In this document: piece by piece, positions 24,706 to 35,851 of the stretch | Numbering within the stretch: position 1 is the first letter of the stretch | Layout: each line of letters begins with the position of its first letter | Assembly: GCA_033239125.1 (NCBI GenBank) | Contig: BSWB01000005.1 | Location: 49,894,993 to 49,958,992, forward strand | DNA from: Fagopyrum homotropicum | Taxonomy: Eukaryota > Streptophyta > Magnoliopsida > Caryophyllales > Polygonaceae | DNA: 64,000 bases | Direction: 5' to 3' | Program-made: the position numbers and the translations under genes | The notes under the pieces: model-generated | Told to the model about the DNA's origin: nothing | Databases searched by the model: none | What the model saw: the letters and a program-made list of their open reading frames with translations, nothing else

Positions 24706-25476
24706 CGAGTCTTTAACTTAACCCTAAGCACCTCGCTCAGTCGATGAACATCTCGGCCGGGGTGGAATTCTTCTGACCGAGGTGACTTTTCTGATCCGAA
24801 ACTGAGAGTTAATTGTTAGAGTTTGCCAAATCCTATTCTTATTACACCTTTCCTGGTTCAATGCAAGCCTAGGATGAGACTTACTCGGTGATTCCTTTGT
24901 TTGTTTACCTAAGATCATAAGTATAGGTAATAAAGGTTTGTCCTTTATTGGAGTTTGAGTGTGCTTTCATTCCATCTATGTGAGTTAGCCTGAGACTTAC
25001 CCGGTAAAGGTTGATTCTATTCCCTTAGTTGGAGTGTTAGTTTGAGGCTATAGTTCTTTTCCTTAATTCCTTGAGACTTACCCGATAATAGGAGTTACGG
25101 TTTGGGATTAGTGAGTAGTGAGACTTACCCGGTGATCTATTCCACTTTAGTAACACCTTCCCTATGCAAAAATCTCAGCTTTGTCCGCCTTGGTTTGAGA
25201 TCTTGAGTTGGAACCACAACTAGATGCTTTAATCCCTAGAATTGCATATTTCCTTTATTAACTTTTTATCATCTTTGATTGATTTGATCGCTTTTGTGGT
25301 TAGTTGCGACATTAGCTTACCTATTCCGACTTTGTTTCACCAAGTCCCTGTGATCGACCCTTGGAATTCCTTGCTTTTACTACGATTGACCCGTACACTG
25401 CGGGTTCGCATCCTTGTTTTAAGCTTACGTCTAGGGTTATAAATTTAAAGCTTGCACACACCGTTTGGAGCGAACA
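24706..25476 (+). repeat. Element D 5' LTR, 5'-truncated
   Basis: Matches the last 770 bp or so of the 3' LTR (34433-35203) almost exactly and ends GGAGCGAACA. About 1 kb of the LTR start is missing. A short coding frame at 25242-25442 recurs in the 3' LTR (34969-35169) but is only LTR sequence. Confidence 0.9.
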
Positions 25477-25482
25477 AGTTTT

Positions 25483-25500
25483 TGGCGCCGTTGTCGGAGA
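25483..25500 (+). other. Element D primer binding site
   Basis: TGGCGCCGTTGTCGGAGA, starting 6 nt after the LTR, is the site typical of the plant Athila/Tat lineage (usually assigned to tRNA-Asp in related elements). Confidence 0.85.
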
Positions 25501-25605
25501 CTTGGCTAGACCGAGCCGGTTGCGGTTTGCTTTTGGGGCACTTGCCCCCTGTTTCTACTAACCACTCTACTTGAGTGACTTTCGCAGGTTCACTTTCTTA
25601 GGTTT

Positions 25606-26862
25606 ATGCGAAGAACCCGTGCTGGGAAGGAAATCGTTCCTTACGATCCCGAATCAGAAAAGACGTACAAAAGACGCTTGAAAGAAGCGAAGATGGTCAA
25701 CCAAGACGATCGCGATCTTGAGGCCGAATTGAAGGAGGCGTTGGAACAACTATGCCTCAGCCAAGAAGAACTGAGACTGGAAAAGGAAGAAACTCGCGCA
25801 AGGACTGAGGCGATCGAAGCAAATATGGCAGCTTTACGAGACCAGTATCTACCTCGACCGAACCCAGATCCTCGACCGAGGCAAGACCCTGCTCCAGACC
25901 CTCGACCGAGGTAGGTCCCAGCACCTGTCGCCCCGGCCGATGTACTTCCACCTCGGATGCCAGTCCGAGGCGCTCTTTTTGCAGGAATCCCACAAACCCT
26001 AGGGCAGAGGATGGACCCCAATCAACAACTGAGGCGTCCAGGAGTCATTCTAGGAGATCCAGCGGACCATGATTACGAACTTCGACCGCAAGTTCTTTCC
26101 ATGATCCGCCAATGCCAGTTTGGAGGGCTAGAGAAGGAATCTCCGCATTAACATCTACAGAATTATGAGATCTTGATGGAGACCTTGAGACCTTCAAGAA
26201 TTGAAAACAATAATTACAAGCTAAGACCTTTTTACTTTTCTTTAAAAGATAGAGCTCTTACTTGGTCTCAATCTCTTCCTCTAGGAAAAATTAGCACTTG
26301 GGAGGAAATGACGACGGAGTTCTTGACTAAATTCTTTCCCCCCTCTAAAACCGCTGAAATGAGAGGGAAGATTAATGCATTCATCATGAAGGACAAGGAG
26401 AGCTTGTCCAAGTCATTGGAGAGGTTTAAAGACATTCTTTTGGATTGCCCACATCATGGGATTCCAAAGATAGAGTTGTTGGAGATATACTTCAAGGGAC
26501 TAGACGGAAGCACCCAGTTCAACCTTCAGCTACTATCCGCCGGTACGTTCATGGACGTGCCGATTGACGAAGCTTGGGAGTTCATAGAGAAGCAAGCTTT
26601 ACACATGGAGAAATACTCCCACCAAGGAGCTGAAGGTGGAGTCAAAAGAGTCAACTTTCAAGAGGATTCCTCAAATAATCAACTCATCTCTTTGAAGAAT
26701 GATGTGAAACAATTGAAGGAGCTCTTAGTTGCTCAAACCAAGAAGGAAGATCAAGGATCAAGGAACAATAATGGATACCGTAACAACAACAACGGTTCCC
26801 GGAACAACAACTACAACAACAATAGAGGATCCAACAACAACAATTGGAGGGCAAACAACTAA
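25606..26862 (+). pseudogene. Element D gag (two internal stops)
   Basis: The N-terminus is charged (MRRTRAGKEIVPYD), followed by a coiled-coil-like Glu/Arg-rich stretch and a proline-rich repeat. The retrotransposon gag domain lies at about 26173-26630 (YFSLKDRALTWSQSLP, FLTKFFPPSKTAEMRGKI, ERFKDILLDCPHHG). The end is asparagine-rich (26755-26862). In-frame stops are TAG at 25912 and TAA at 26149, and the segment ends with TAA at 26860. The same frame continues through protease and integrase, so these look like nonsense mutations in what was one long polyprotein frame. Confidence 0.9.
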
Positions 26863-28330
26863 AATTCGGGTAACTCTTACTCTAACTCCAATTCGAATGA
26901 TTCCTCTAATCCTTTCCTCTCTTCCTCTTCTTTTTCTACTCCATTAAAGAGCCAGGAGCCTGGATCAAGCTCATCCCAGCCAGAAGAGAAAGATGCGGTA
27001 TTGGAGGCTATCTTGATCAAGCTTAATGCTGTGGAGACATCCATGACTTCATTTTCGAAGGCACAAAAAGCCTTCGAGCAAAAATTCTTTAATAAGGCGA
27101 ATGAAGCGCCAAGAGATCCAGGGAAGCTTCCAACAAGGACGGAAAGCAACCCTAAGGGCCAGATTATGGCCATAACGACGAGGAGTGGACTGAAGACTGC
27201 AAATCCAGTGCCTCGGTCGATGCCAGTACAGACGAAGACCACCTCGGTCCAGGTGCAGTCGAAGAACACTTCGGCCGAGATGCCAACCGAGGTGGAGCCA
27301 CAGAAAGCGGAGGAGAAAACTGAAGTTTATATTCCACCTCCTACATATAAACCACCACTTCCATTCCCTCAGTCAAGGGCCAGAGCACATCTAGACAAGC
27401 ATTTTGGTAAGTTCCTTGACTTGATGAATAAACTACACATTAATATTCCTTTCCTTGATGCTATTCTAGGGATGCCCGCCTATGGGAAGTTTTTGAAAGA
27501 GATTCTATCAAGGAAAAGGAAGCTGGAAGACTTTGGTGAAGTTAGGATGACATCTAAATCCTCGGAGCTTATTCAAATCATGAAGGAGAAGATGCCACCT
27601 AAATTGAAAGATCCCGGCTCGTTTTGCATTCCCATTCAAGTCGGGGATGTCACTTGTGAAGCCTTATGTGATCTAGGAGCCAGCGTGAGCATCATCCCGC
27701 TGGAGCTATGTGTGAAGATCGGACTTGGAGAGCCCAAGCCGGTTAAGATTCGGTTATACATGGCATATCACTCCATCACCCATCCCGTGGGCATTTTATA
27801 AGACGTTCCGGTCAAGTTAGGTAACTTCTACTTACCTATAGACTTTGTTGTACTTGACATTCCCGCAGATTATCCTGTTCCTATCATTCTCGGGAGGCCA
27901 TTTCTAGCAACTTCGGGTTGCAATGTGGACTGTAAGAACGCCAAATTGAAGTTTAATATTGGCGGAGATGAAGTGGAGTTTGCATTGCTTGCGGCAATGA
28001 AAGGAGAGCAGCTAGGAGACGATATCTTCAACATCTATGATGAAGAAGAATCAAGAGAATTGGTGAGCTCTATCCTTATTAACGATCCACTTGAAAGAGT
28101 TATTAGTTTTAGTTTAATGGAGGAAGGTATAGATGCTTCTTGTGATGCAGATATACGGAGCTTAAAGGCACAGGAAGAAGATCTAGGAGCTAAAACTGAA
28201 AAACTAATCCAGGAGACGAAGATCTCCAGTTTCGGTTCCAGTTGCAGTACCTCGACCGAGGCACTTCCTGGACCAAGCGAGGTGACTGAAGAACATCTCG
28301 GTCAACGCCTAGGCGCCTCGACCGAGATCG
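26863..28330 (+). pseudogene. Element D protease region
   Basis: A linker with a conserved KAEEKTEVYIPPPTYKPPLP block leads to the Athila-type aspartic protease. It carries the active-site variant DLGASVSIIP (27670-27700), where DLG replaces the usual DTG, and the flap-side ILGRPFLAT (27889-27914). A TAA at 27799 interrupts it. The C-terminal linker (28000-28330) is acidic and contains three copies of the element's CCTCG...CGAGG motif translated as part of the protein. Confidence 0.88.
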
Positions 28331-29724
28331 GAAGCGAGATGATGTCAACTGAGACTATTGAAAATAACAAACTTCTTACTCCCTTCTCTGACATTCATCC
28401 TCAGTTGGTGGAACATTCTCTCCACCAAATTTTTGATAATAAAGAACCTTGGTATGCTGATATTGTTAATTATCTTGTTTGCCAGGAAATACCACCCGGA
28501 TTGACGTACGCTCAAAGGAAGATATTCTTCAAAGACGTACGCCATTACTATTGGGATGAGCCGCTGCTATTCAAGCGCGGTCCGGATGGGATGCTCAGAA
28601 GATGCATTCCGGAAGATGAAGTCAATAGCGTCATACGGCATTGTCACTCACTTCCTTGTGGAGGGCATGCTAGCGCCAACAAAACATGTGCTAAGGTATT
28701 ACGTTCCGGTTTCTTTTGGCCCACATTATTTAAGGATGTGCAATCGTTTGTTGTCTTTTGTGATGCATGCCAAAGAACAGGGAACCTATCTAGGAGAAAT
28801 GAGATGCCACTCAATAACATACAAGAGGTTGAGATTTTTGATGTATGGGGAGTAGATTTCATGGGACCTTTCCCATCATCCGGAGGAAACCTCTGTATTC
28901 TTCTAGCCGTTGATTACATCTCTAGATGAGTTGAAGCCATTGCTTCTCCCACTAATGACGCCATGGTGGTTGTGAAGCTCTTTAATAAGACTATCTTTCC
29001 ACGTTTTGGGACTCCACGCATCATCATCAGCAATGGAAGGACGCATTTCATCAACCGGAAGTTTAAGGCACTTCTATCGAAGTATGGGGTGACCCACAAG
29101 GTAGCAACCCCTTACCACCCTCAAACTAGTGGACAGGTCGAGATCTCGAATAGAGAAATTAAAGCAATCTTGGAAAAGACCGTCTGTAGGACGAGGATGG
29201 ATTGGTCCATGAAGTTGGACGACGCTCTTTGGGCCTACAGGACCGCTTTCAAGACTCCCATAGGTACCACCCCTTATAATTTGGTATATGAGAAATCTTG
29301 TCATTTGCCCGTTGAGTTAGAACACAAGGCATATTGGGCGATCAAATGGCTAAACTTCGACATCAAGGAAGCCGGCGAGAAGTGGCTATTGGATATCAAT
29401 GAGCTGGAGGAACTGCGTTTGAACGCTTATGAGAATGCCAAGATCTATAAAGAAAGGACGAAGAAATGGCATGACAATCGTATCATTCCTAAGGAGCTTA
29501 AAGAAGGAGACTTAGTTCTACTCTTCAACTCCCGCCTCCGCCTCTTTCCAGGTTAGTTGAAATCTAGATGGACCGGACCTTATGTTGTGAAACATGTTTT
29601 CCCTTATGGTGTAGTTGAAATTTGGGGAGAAACGAGTGGAAGCTTCAAGGTCAACGGTCATAGACTTAAGAAATACAAACCGGAAGTTCCGGTTGAGGAG
29701 GTTGCACCACTATACCTCGCATAG
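28331..29724 (+). pseudogene. Element D integrase, joined directly to the protease region
   Basis: The frame passes from the protease linker straight into the pre-integrase segment (PWYADIVNYLVCQEIPPG) with no reverse transcriptase or RNase H. The zinc-binding domain is intact (RHCHSLPCGGH ... CDACQRTG). In the core the first acidic residue is seen in WGVDFMGPF. The second is changed (ISNGRTHF, where SDG is expected), and the glutamate of GQVEISNRE is present. Stops are TGA at 28927 and TAG at 29554. The frame ends with TAG near 29724. Fusion to the protease in the same frame suggests an in-frame deletion of about 2 kb, or a family that never carried RT. Confidence 0.9.
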
Positions 29725-29768
29725 AGATGCCGTACGGTCCAGCTAGCGACCTTAAATCAAGCGCTTCT

Positions 29769-29783
29769 TGGGAGGCAACCCAA
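29769..29783 (+). other. Conserved GGGAGGCAACCC block after pol
   Basis: A short conserved block that follows pol in Athila-type elements. It recurs in fragment H on the minus strand (about 55214-55239, as GGGTTGCCTCCC). Function unknown. Confidence 0.6.
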
Positions 29784-29960
29784 GGTATTGCTTTCTTTTC
29801 CCTTTTTCTAGTCTAGCTTAGATAGTTTGCTTTTGCTTTGCTTTGTTTTGTTTTTGGTGTCCTAGACAGATAACAGGTGACATCTAAGGAAGGAATACAA
29901 CCCAGGAGCACAACTGGAAGGACAGAAGATCGAGAATTTGAGAAGATGGAGTTTTGCTGA

Positions 29961-30545
29961 GACACATCTCGGTTACTGTCAAACCACCTCGACCGAGATG
30001 ATTCTTGAGCAACCGAGGCGACTAGGGTTTCTGAAGATCCACCTCGGTCCACACCACCTCGGTCCAGTCGAGACCACCTCGACCGAGGTGACAGCAGTTC
30101 CAGAAAAGGGTATAAAAGGGGATGAATTTTCTCTCTCTTCTCTTTACCTTCTCCTCGACCGCGGCATGCCTTTCGCCTCGCTTCGCCAATCTTCGCTCGT
30201 TTTCGACGATTCTTGCTTCCAAACCGCTAAGAAAGGGTAGAGGATCACAGTGCAAGTACAAATCTGCGAGAAAAACGAACCGAATCGACCGAATCTAGGT
30301 AAAATCGGAAAAACCCTAACCTCGCTCTTCTCCGCTGTTTTCCTTCGAATTGGGCTTTGGTTGCCCTTGCATTTGCTGAGAAATAGATTAAGTACCCCAT
30401 AGGAACCTGTTGTAGTGATTTTGTGGGAAAAGAACTGGATTTTTGAGGAAATCAGTCGCGCAGTTTATCGCCTCGGTCCAATCGGCCTGTGCCTCGGCCA
30501 AGGTGTTCTACAGAGTTGTCAGGCCGACCGAGGTGACCTGACAGA
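29961..30545 (+). promoter_or_regulatory. Cluster of CACCTCGACCGAGGTG-type inverted repeats before the extra ORF
   Basis: At least nine half or full sites lie between pol and the next ORF, including the full CACCTCGACCGAGGTG at 30075-30090. The last group (30470-30540) ends just before the ATG at 30557. The position is matched in fragment H by a cluster of CCACGGCCGTGG variants. A regulatory or RNA-structure role is inference. Confidence 0.5.
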
Positions 30546-30556
30546 TTACAGAAAAC

Positions 30557-31995
30557 ATGAGTTCTGACAGACAGTTGGTCCTGAGGGATAGATCTTCTCC
30601 TTCTCCTTCTCCTTCTTCATCTTCCTCACGACATACGAGACCGGTGATCCACGAGCAACACCGGGTCGATTATGACCGCATCGCATCCCGTCCAGTGATT
30701 GCACCTCGCTTCTTGGACGTCTCCGCTTTTGATTGCCTCTATGTCGATGATGACTTGAGGCGTATGATTTCTGCTGTGGGGCTAGATCAGTTCACTGAGA
30801 TCCGCGCTCCTGCTTACTTAGAGCCGACTTTGGAGTTTGTCAGCTCTTTCACCTACCTTCCCACAGAGCGTGCTGTGAAGTACCGGCTGATGAACCGGAA
30901 CTACATAGTTCCTTTAGATCACTGGCGGGACATCTTCGGCTTCCCGACCCCGACTACTGCTGATTTTCCCTCCCGAGCTGCAGCTAGGGAGTTCTGGGGA
31001 CAGATTGCTCACGTGGTTGAGCATGCAGACAGATGGAGACCTGGAGATTCCAGGGAGAAGATTATATTTCATCTTGCCTTCAGACTAGCTCACAGGATTT
31101 TTAGTGAGACCCTTCTAGCGCGTACTGAGACGCCCCAGAAGGTCAGACAGGGGGAGCTGTTTAGCCTATACTGCATGGTGACTGGAGGGATTCCAGATTT
31201 TGGACTTATGCTGGCAGAGGAACTGCATAGGATCAAGGCCAAGGGGAAGGGCGATATCTGCTGTGGAGGCATTGTGACTCACATAGCGAGTTACCTGGAT
31301 ATGGACCTCAAGGCATGCACCATGGTGGCGGCTGCCAAGCCGCTAGGACTTCAGGAGATGATTACTCGGAGGATACTGGTTCAGGACTTACTACGCCATA
31401 CGTGGCAATGCCATGGGAGCTGACCGCACCGCAGGGGATCAGATGGTCAGCTCAGTTCTCTGTGTTTGATCCACACTAGTGGCAGGGTGCATGGATCCCA
31501 TTTATGGAGGATGCTAGAGAGGCGGCAGCTGCACCAGCTGAGGAGGATGAGGTTGAGGAGGCTGATGATGATGATGAGGTTGCTGAGGATGGTGGAGCTC
31601 CTATGGATACAGACACAGATACTGCTGGGCCTAGTGCGCCGGTCATCGATTTGGATGATGACGAGACAGAGACTGAGCCGGCTGCACCACCAGCACGTCC
31701 TGCTAGGCGTAGGGGACGCCGACAGAGGGATCCAGATGCTCACCGACGGATCGATGACCTCACCGATCAGATGATAGACTCCTATGCTGCCCTAACTGTA
31801 GACATCCAGGAGAGATTTGATGCCCAACACCGAGAGCTCGACCGCTGGACTCATTAGATGCTAGAGGGCCAGCACTATCAGCGCCGGATGATGGAGATCC
31901 AGTTTCAGCAGTCCATGGAGTATCCATTTGACCCATCTCAGTACCCATATGTGCCACCACCACCACCACCACCACCACCGGACCAGGATTATTGA
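30557..31995 (+). pseudogene. Extra ORF of Athila type downstream of integrase
   Basis: A 288-codon open frame (30557-31423) is followed, after a frameshift near 31370, by the rest in another frame (to 31995), with TAG stops at 31484 and 31855. It matches the plant-specific protein family encoded by Athila-type elements after pol (ATHILA ORF-1-like). Shared blocks with the H copy are the IAPR start, REFW...HADRW/HEDRW, RTETPQK, YCM and GGIVTHI/GGIVTYI. The C-terminus is acidic (31504-31680), then Arg-rich, then a run of proline from a (CCA)n microsatellite at 31953-31979. There is no signal peptide or obvious membrane segment, so I see no support for an envelope protein. Its role is unknown. 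Confidence 0.82.
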
Positions 31996-33433
31996 GAGCT
32001 AGCAGGATTTTCTTTCTTTATTTATTATGCAGCTCAACTATATCCGGTGAGTATTTTATTTCTTTAGACTTATTTTGACCCACTGGGACAGTGTGTCCCA
32101 AGTATGGGGTATTGATGTATTTTATGACTTATGTGTTGTATGACTCGACATTATCGGATATTTATGCTTTATTTTGCTCTATGTGTTTATCTGAGATTAC
32201 ATGCATACATACAGGTTATTTGATTGAGAAAAACGTCGAAAAACTGGTTTTGAAAAAAAAAATTTTTTTTTTGACCTCGACCGAAGCGATTCTGGCCAAA
32301 CGAGGTACTTCACCTCGGTTGACTAGAACACCTCGACCGAGGCGTTTTGACAGAAAAGAATTTCGAAATTAATTTTGTGCTTCTTATCTGGATATGACCT
32401 CAGTGAAGATTTTGTTTGCTGACTAGTTTTGAAATCTTTATATGCTTGAAATGTTTTATGATATGTTTAAGTTGCTAAATGCTTTGTTTGAAATTTTTGG
32501 CATGTGTAATACTTTGTTTTTATCCAAATTATGTTGAATTTGAAGGTTGACACCACATGATGAGTTCTCTCACTTTCTTCCTGGGATGATTAAGGCAATT
32601 CATTCTCTTCTCTCTTCTTCCTCTTGATCATGCTTAGCCCCTCATATACATATTTGCCTCCCTTTACCTATCCGGGAATTTAGAAGCAAGCAAAAGTGAA
32701 AAGCAAGTGAAAGAAAAGTTGAGATGTTGGCTGAAAGTTAGAAAGAAACACAATAGGTTTGGGGAAGTCAATCATGATGATGAGTAACTCGGCACCATTC
32801 ACATAGCCGGGTGTTTGTGTCTTCCCAAAGTCGGATTGAGCGATATTCCTAACGGGTCATGGTATGTGCATCAAGGGTTTGAGGCATCTCGAAAAAAATT
32901 GATGATTGCTAATCTCCTAGGCTTCGGTTATTGTGCACCTCTGTCCATGCATCCCAAAAACTAAAGTAAAAAGTAAATAAGCAAAGCTTATTGGTGGAAG
33001 ATGTTGAAGTTCAAAGCAAAGTGAAGTAAAGATCCTTTTTCCGGATTCTATGCACCACATTCCCTATATACATCCCACCCTCACACGTTTCTTGACCTTT
33101 CATCTTGGAAAGCCCTTGAGACCTCGAGCTTGTTGATTGACTTAGTGGTTTAAACTGGATTATACATGATTAATTTCGATGATTATGATTTATTATGCAT
33201 TCTATGATTTTATGCAAAGATGAACAACTTTCTTATATTTATAAAATGTTTTGATCATATTTTGATTTTAAATTCCATGAAGCATTTTCTTAGAGTGATC
33301 TATGATTGTAGCACACCATTAAAATGTTTTGAAAGACTTTTTCATTGATCTTTATGACTTATAATCCATTCTATCTTGTATTCTAGATTCGGAACTTGTT
33401 TGGGAACAAGCAAGGGCTAAGTATGGGGTATTT
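31996..33433 (+). other. Element D 3' non-coding region
   Basis: No gene. It holds another group of CCTCGACCGAGG motifs (32275-32344) and two near-identical AAGTATGGGGTATT tracts, one at 32099 just after the extra ORF and one at 33418 directly before the 3' LTR. The second is the expected polypurine-type primer site. Confidence 0.6.
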
Positions 33434-35203
33434 TGATAGCATGAATTATTGTCTATATTTTGGGGCCTGTTTAGACGTTTTATCTTCAATAATCTGCATG
33501 TTTGGATGTATATTATGTGATTATGTTGTCTTTTCATCTACCTTTATGGGAATCAAGGTCTACACCAAGTTTCATTGTAATTGTAGGTAAAATGGCACGT
33601 TTTGGACTAAAAAGGAGCAAAAGGAGCTAAGGAGTCATTGGAGCTACATTCAGGAGCTTAATGAAGAATCCAGGAATCATGGAATTAGATTAGAGATTCA
33701 CTTTAGACTAGATTTGAGAGATTTCACATTCAGTTGTGACTCACCTCGGTTGATTACAGAGTCACCTCGACCGAGGTGATCCAGAGGAGCCGACTCGACC
33801 GAGGCGAACACCTTGGACGCGGCAAGGATATTTTATTCTTGGCTGAGATCTTTTATCTTTGGAAAGAGGATCTTATATTTTTGGGCTGGATTCCTGGAAG
33901 GAAGAAGATAAATTTGGCCCATATATTTTACTATTTTTATGGGAAAAGATCTTTCTAAGATATCTTATCTTTGGAGGGTAATTTTCCTATAAAAAGGGTT
34001 GAAATTTCCACAATTCAACATCCGCTATCACCCGGAATACCGTTTAGGCCTCCACATCGCGCAAGACAGCCGTTTTATTCTCCATAGTTGGGAGATTTGA
34101 AGAACCTTTTTGAAGGTTGAAGGAAGAAAGTTTGTAGCTTTTATAGCTTTTGTGAAGGGTTTTGTAAGATTCCCTTACATTCCCTTCATAGTTGATTTGT
34201 CTTATTGGATTTCAATCCAAGGAACGCTTTGTTTGTGATATTTGATTCAGTTATTGAAGTCTTTGCATTAAATTCTTCTTGTTCAAATATTCACTTTCCT
34301 TCCATATACTTGATTATCGCTTTCATGATGATGAGTGGCTAATTTCCTTGTGTGATTCTAGGGTGATTGGCTGAAGGTTGTGGGAAAAATAATGATAGAA
34401 TAATCTTAAATTCCAGTAGGACCCTGAAAGTTCGACTCTTTAACTTAACCCTAAGCACCTCGCTCAGTCGATGAACATCTCGGCCGGGGTGGAATTCTTC
34501 TGACCGAGGTGACTTTTCTGATCCGAAACTGAGAGTTAAGTGTTAGAGTTTGTCAAATCCTATTCTTATTACACCTTTCCTGGTTCAATGCAAGCCTAGG
34601 ATGAGACTTACCCGGTGATTCCTTTGTTTGTTTACCTAAGATCATAAGTATAGGTAATAAAGGTTTGTCCTTTATTGGAGTTTGAGTGTGCTTTCATTCC
34701 ATCTTTGTGATTTAGCCTGAGGCTTACCCGGTAAAGGTTGATTCTATTCCCTTAGTTGGAGTGTTAGTTTGAGGCTATAGTTCTTTTCCTTAATTCCTTG
34801 AGACTTACCCGGTAATAGGAGTTACGGTTTGGGATTAGTGAGTAGTGAGACTTACCCGGTGATATATTCCACTTTAGTAACACCTTCCCTATGCAAAAAT
34901 CTCAGCTTTGTCCGTCTTGCTTTGAGATCTTGAGTTGAAACCACAACTAGATGCTTTAATCTCTAGAATTGCATATTTCCTTTATTAACTTTTTATCATC
35001 TTTGATTGCTTTGATCGCTTTTGTGGTTAGTTGCGGCATTAGCTTACCTATTCCGACTTTGTTTCACCAAGTCCCTGTGATCGACCCCTGGAATTCCTTG
35101 CTTTTACTACGATTGACACGTACACTGCGGGTTCGCATCCTTGTTTTAAGCTTACGTCTAGGGTTGTAAATTTAAAGCTTGCACACACCGTTTGGAGCGA
35201 ACA
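33434..35203 (+). repeat. Element D 3' LTR
   Basis: 1,770 bp, TGATAGCATG to GGAGCGAACA. Contains the full inverted repeat CACCTCGACCGAGGTG at 33763-33778 with two flanking variants, a TATA-like TATAAAAA at 33988-33995, and a second cluster of the motif at 34455-34515. Solo LTR G is the same family in reverse. Confidence 0.93.
33988..33995 (+). promoter_or_regulatory. Putative TATA box of LTR D
   Basis: TATAAAAA followed within about 30 bp by an AACATCC/ACAATTC-like start region. The equivalent site in solo LTR G is TATATAAA at 43202-43209 on the minus strand. Confidence 0.5.
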
Positions 35204-35348
35204 GAAGGATATTCCTATGCTGAGGAAACAGTGGTCTAGACGAGGACCTGATGAGGCTACTTGGGAGACAGAGGATAGTATCCAAAGGAACTATCCAGAG
35301 TTCTATGCCGGGATAGATGCACCAGTAGGATCCACGAGTAGATCTTAG
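35204..35348 (+). pseudogene. Element C pol C-terminus with chromodomain tail
   Basis: After D, element C resumes with IPMLRKQWSRRG, EATWETED and YPEFYAG, the typical C-terminal part of a chromovirus integrase chromodomain, which recognises methylated histones to direct insertion. It ends with TAG at 35346-35348. Compared with the part left of D, roughly 150 residues are missing. Confidence 0.85.
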
Positions 35349-35851
35349 TGCCTTCTTGGTGAGTGCATGTTATATGCTTATGTGATATGCTGTGTTTTCC
35401 TGCTAGCTGTGATATGTGCATATGATCTGTTAGATCTTATTTGCTAGTACGAGATAGGTATAGCTGAAGATGGTTCTTTCCTCCATGCTATGGTATGTGT
35501 GTTAGGATTAGCTGGAGATGGTTCTTTCCTCCATGCTACCTTTGACGGACATAGTGTGAGTGGAGATGGCTTTCTTCCACATAGTAGTGTTATGTGTACG
35601 TTATAGCTGGAGACGACTTTCCTCCATGACAGTGTGACGTGGTTAGTGTTTGACTAGAGATGATCTTCCTCTAGGCCATGTGTAGAGTTGTTATGCTGGA
35701 GTTGTGATTCCTCCATGATGTGTTAAGGATATAGAATGTTATAGGTTGTGACCTGATATTCTTGAGGAGAGAGTTTACCTCGGCTTATAGGTCCGAGAGA
35801 CTTTGGGATTTTGCAAGTTTCGGGACGAAACTTGTTTTTAGGGGGGTGTGA
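35349..35851 (+). other. Element C 3' untranslated region with repeated TGGAG...CTCCA stems
   Basis: Six diverged units (35463-35725), each with TGGAGATGGTTCTTTCCTCC or a variant, can pair TGGAG with CTCCA. The stem AAGTTTCGGGACGAAACTT (35815-35833) and polypurine tract TTTTTAGGGGGG (to about 35846) precede the LTR. Confidence 0.75.

Larger units (their letters stand above)
24706..35203 (+). mobile_element. Element D: Athila-type Ty3/gypsy, lacking RT/RNase H
   Basis: A truncated 5' LTR (about 24706-25476), primer site (25483-25500), gag-protease-integrase in one frame (25606-29724), an extra ORF (30557-31995), a 3' non-coding region and a full 1,770-bp 3' LTR (33434-35203). It lies inside C's pol. 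The left junction is an illegitimate-recombination deletion, so no target duplication remains. Confidence 0.9.

Noticed and set aside
30557..31423. Retroviral envelope gene in element D
   Set aside because: It occupies the envelope position, but there is no signal peptide, transmembrane segment or surface-protein pattern. It matches the plant-specific Athila extra ORF seen again in H.
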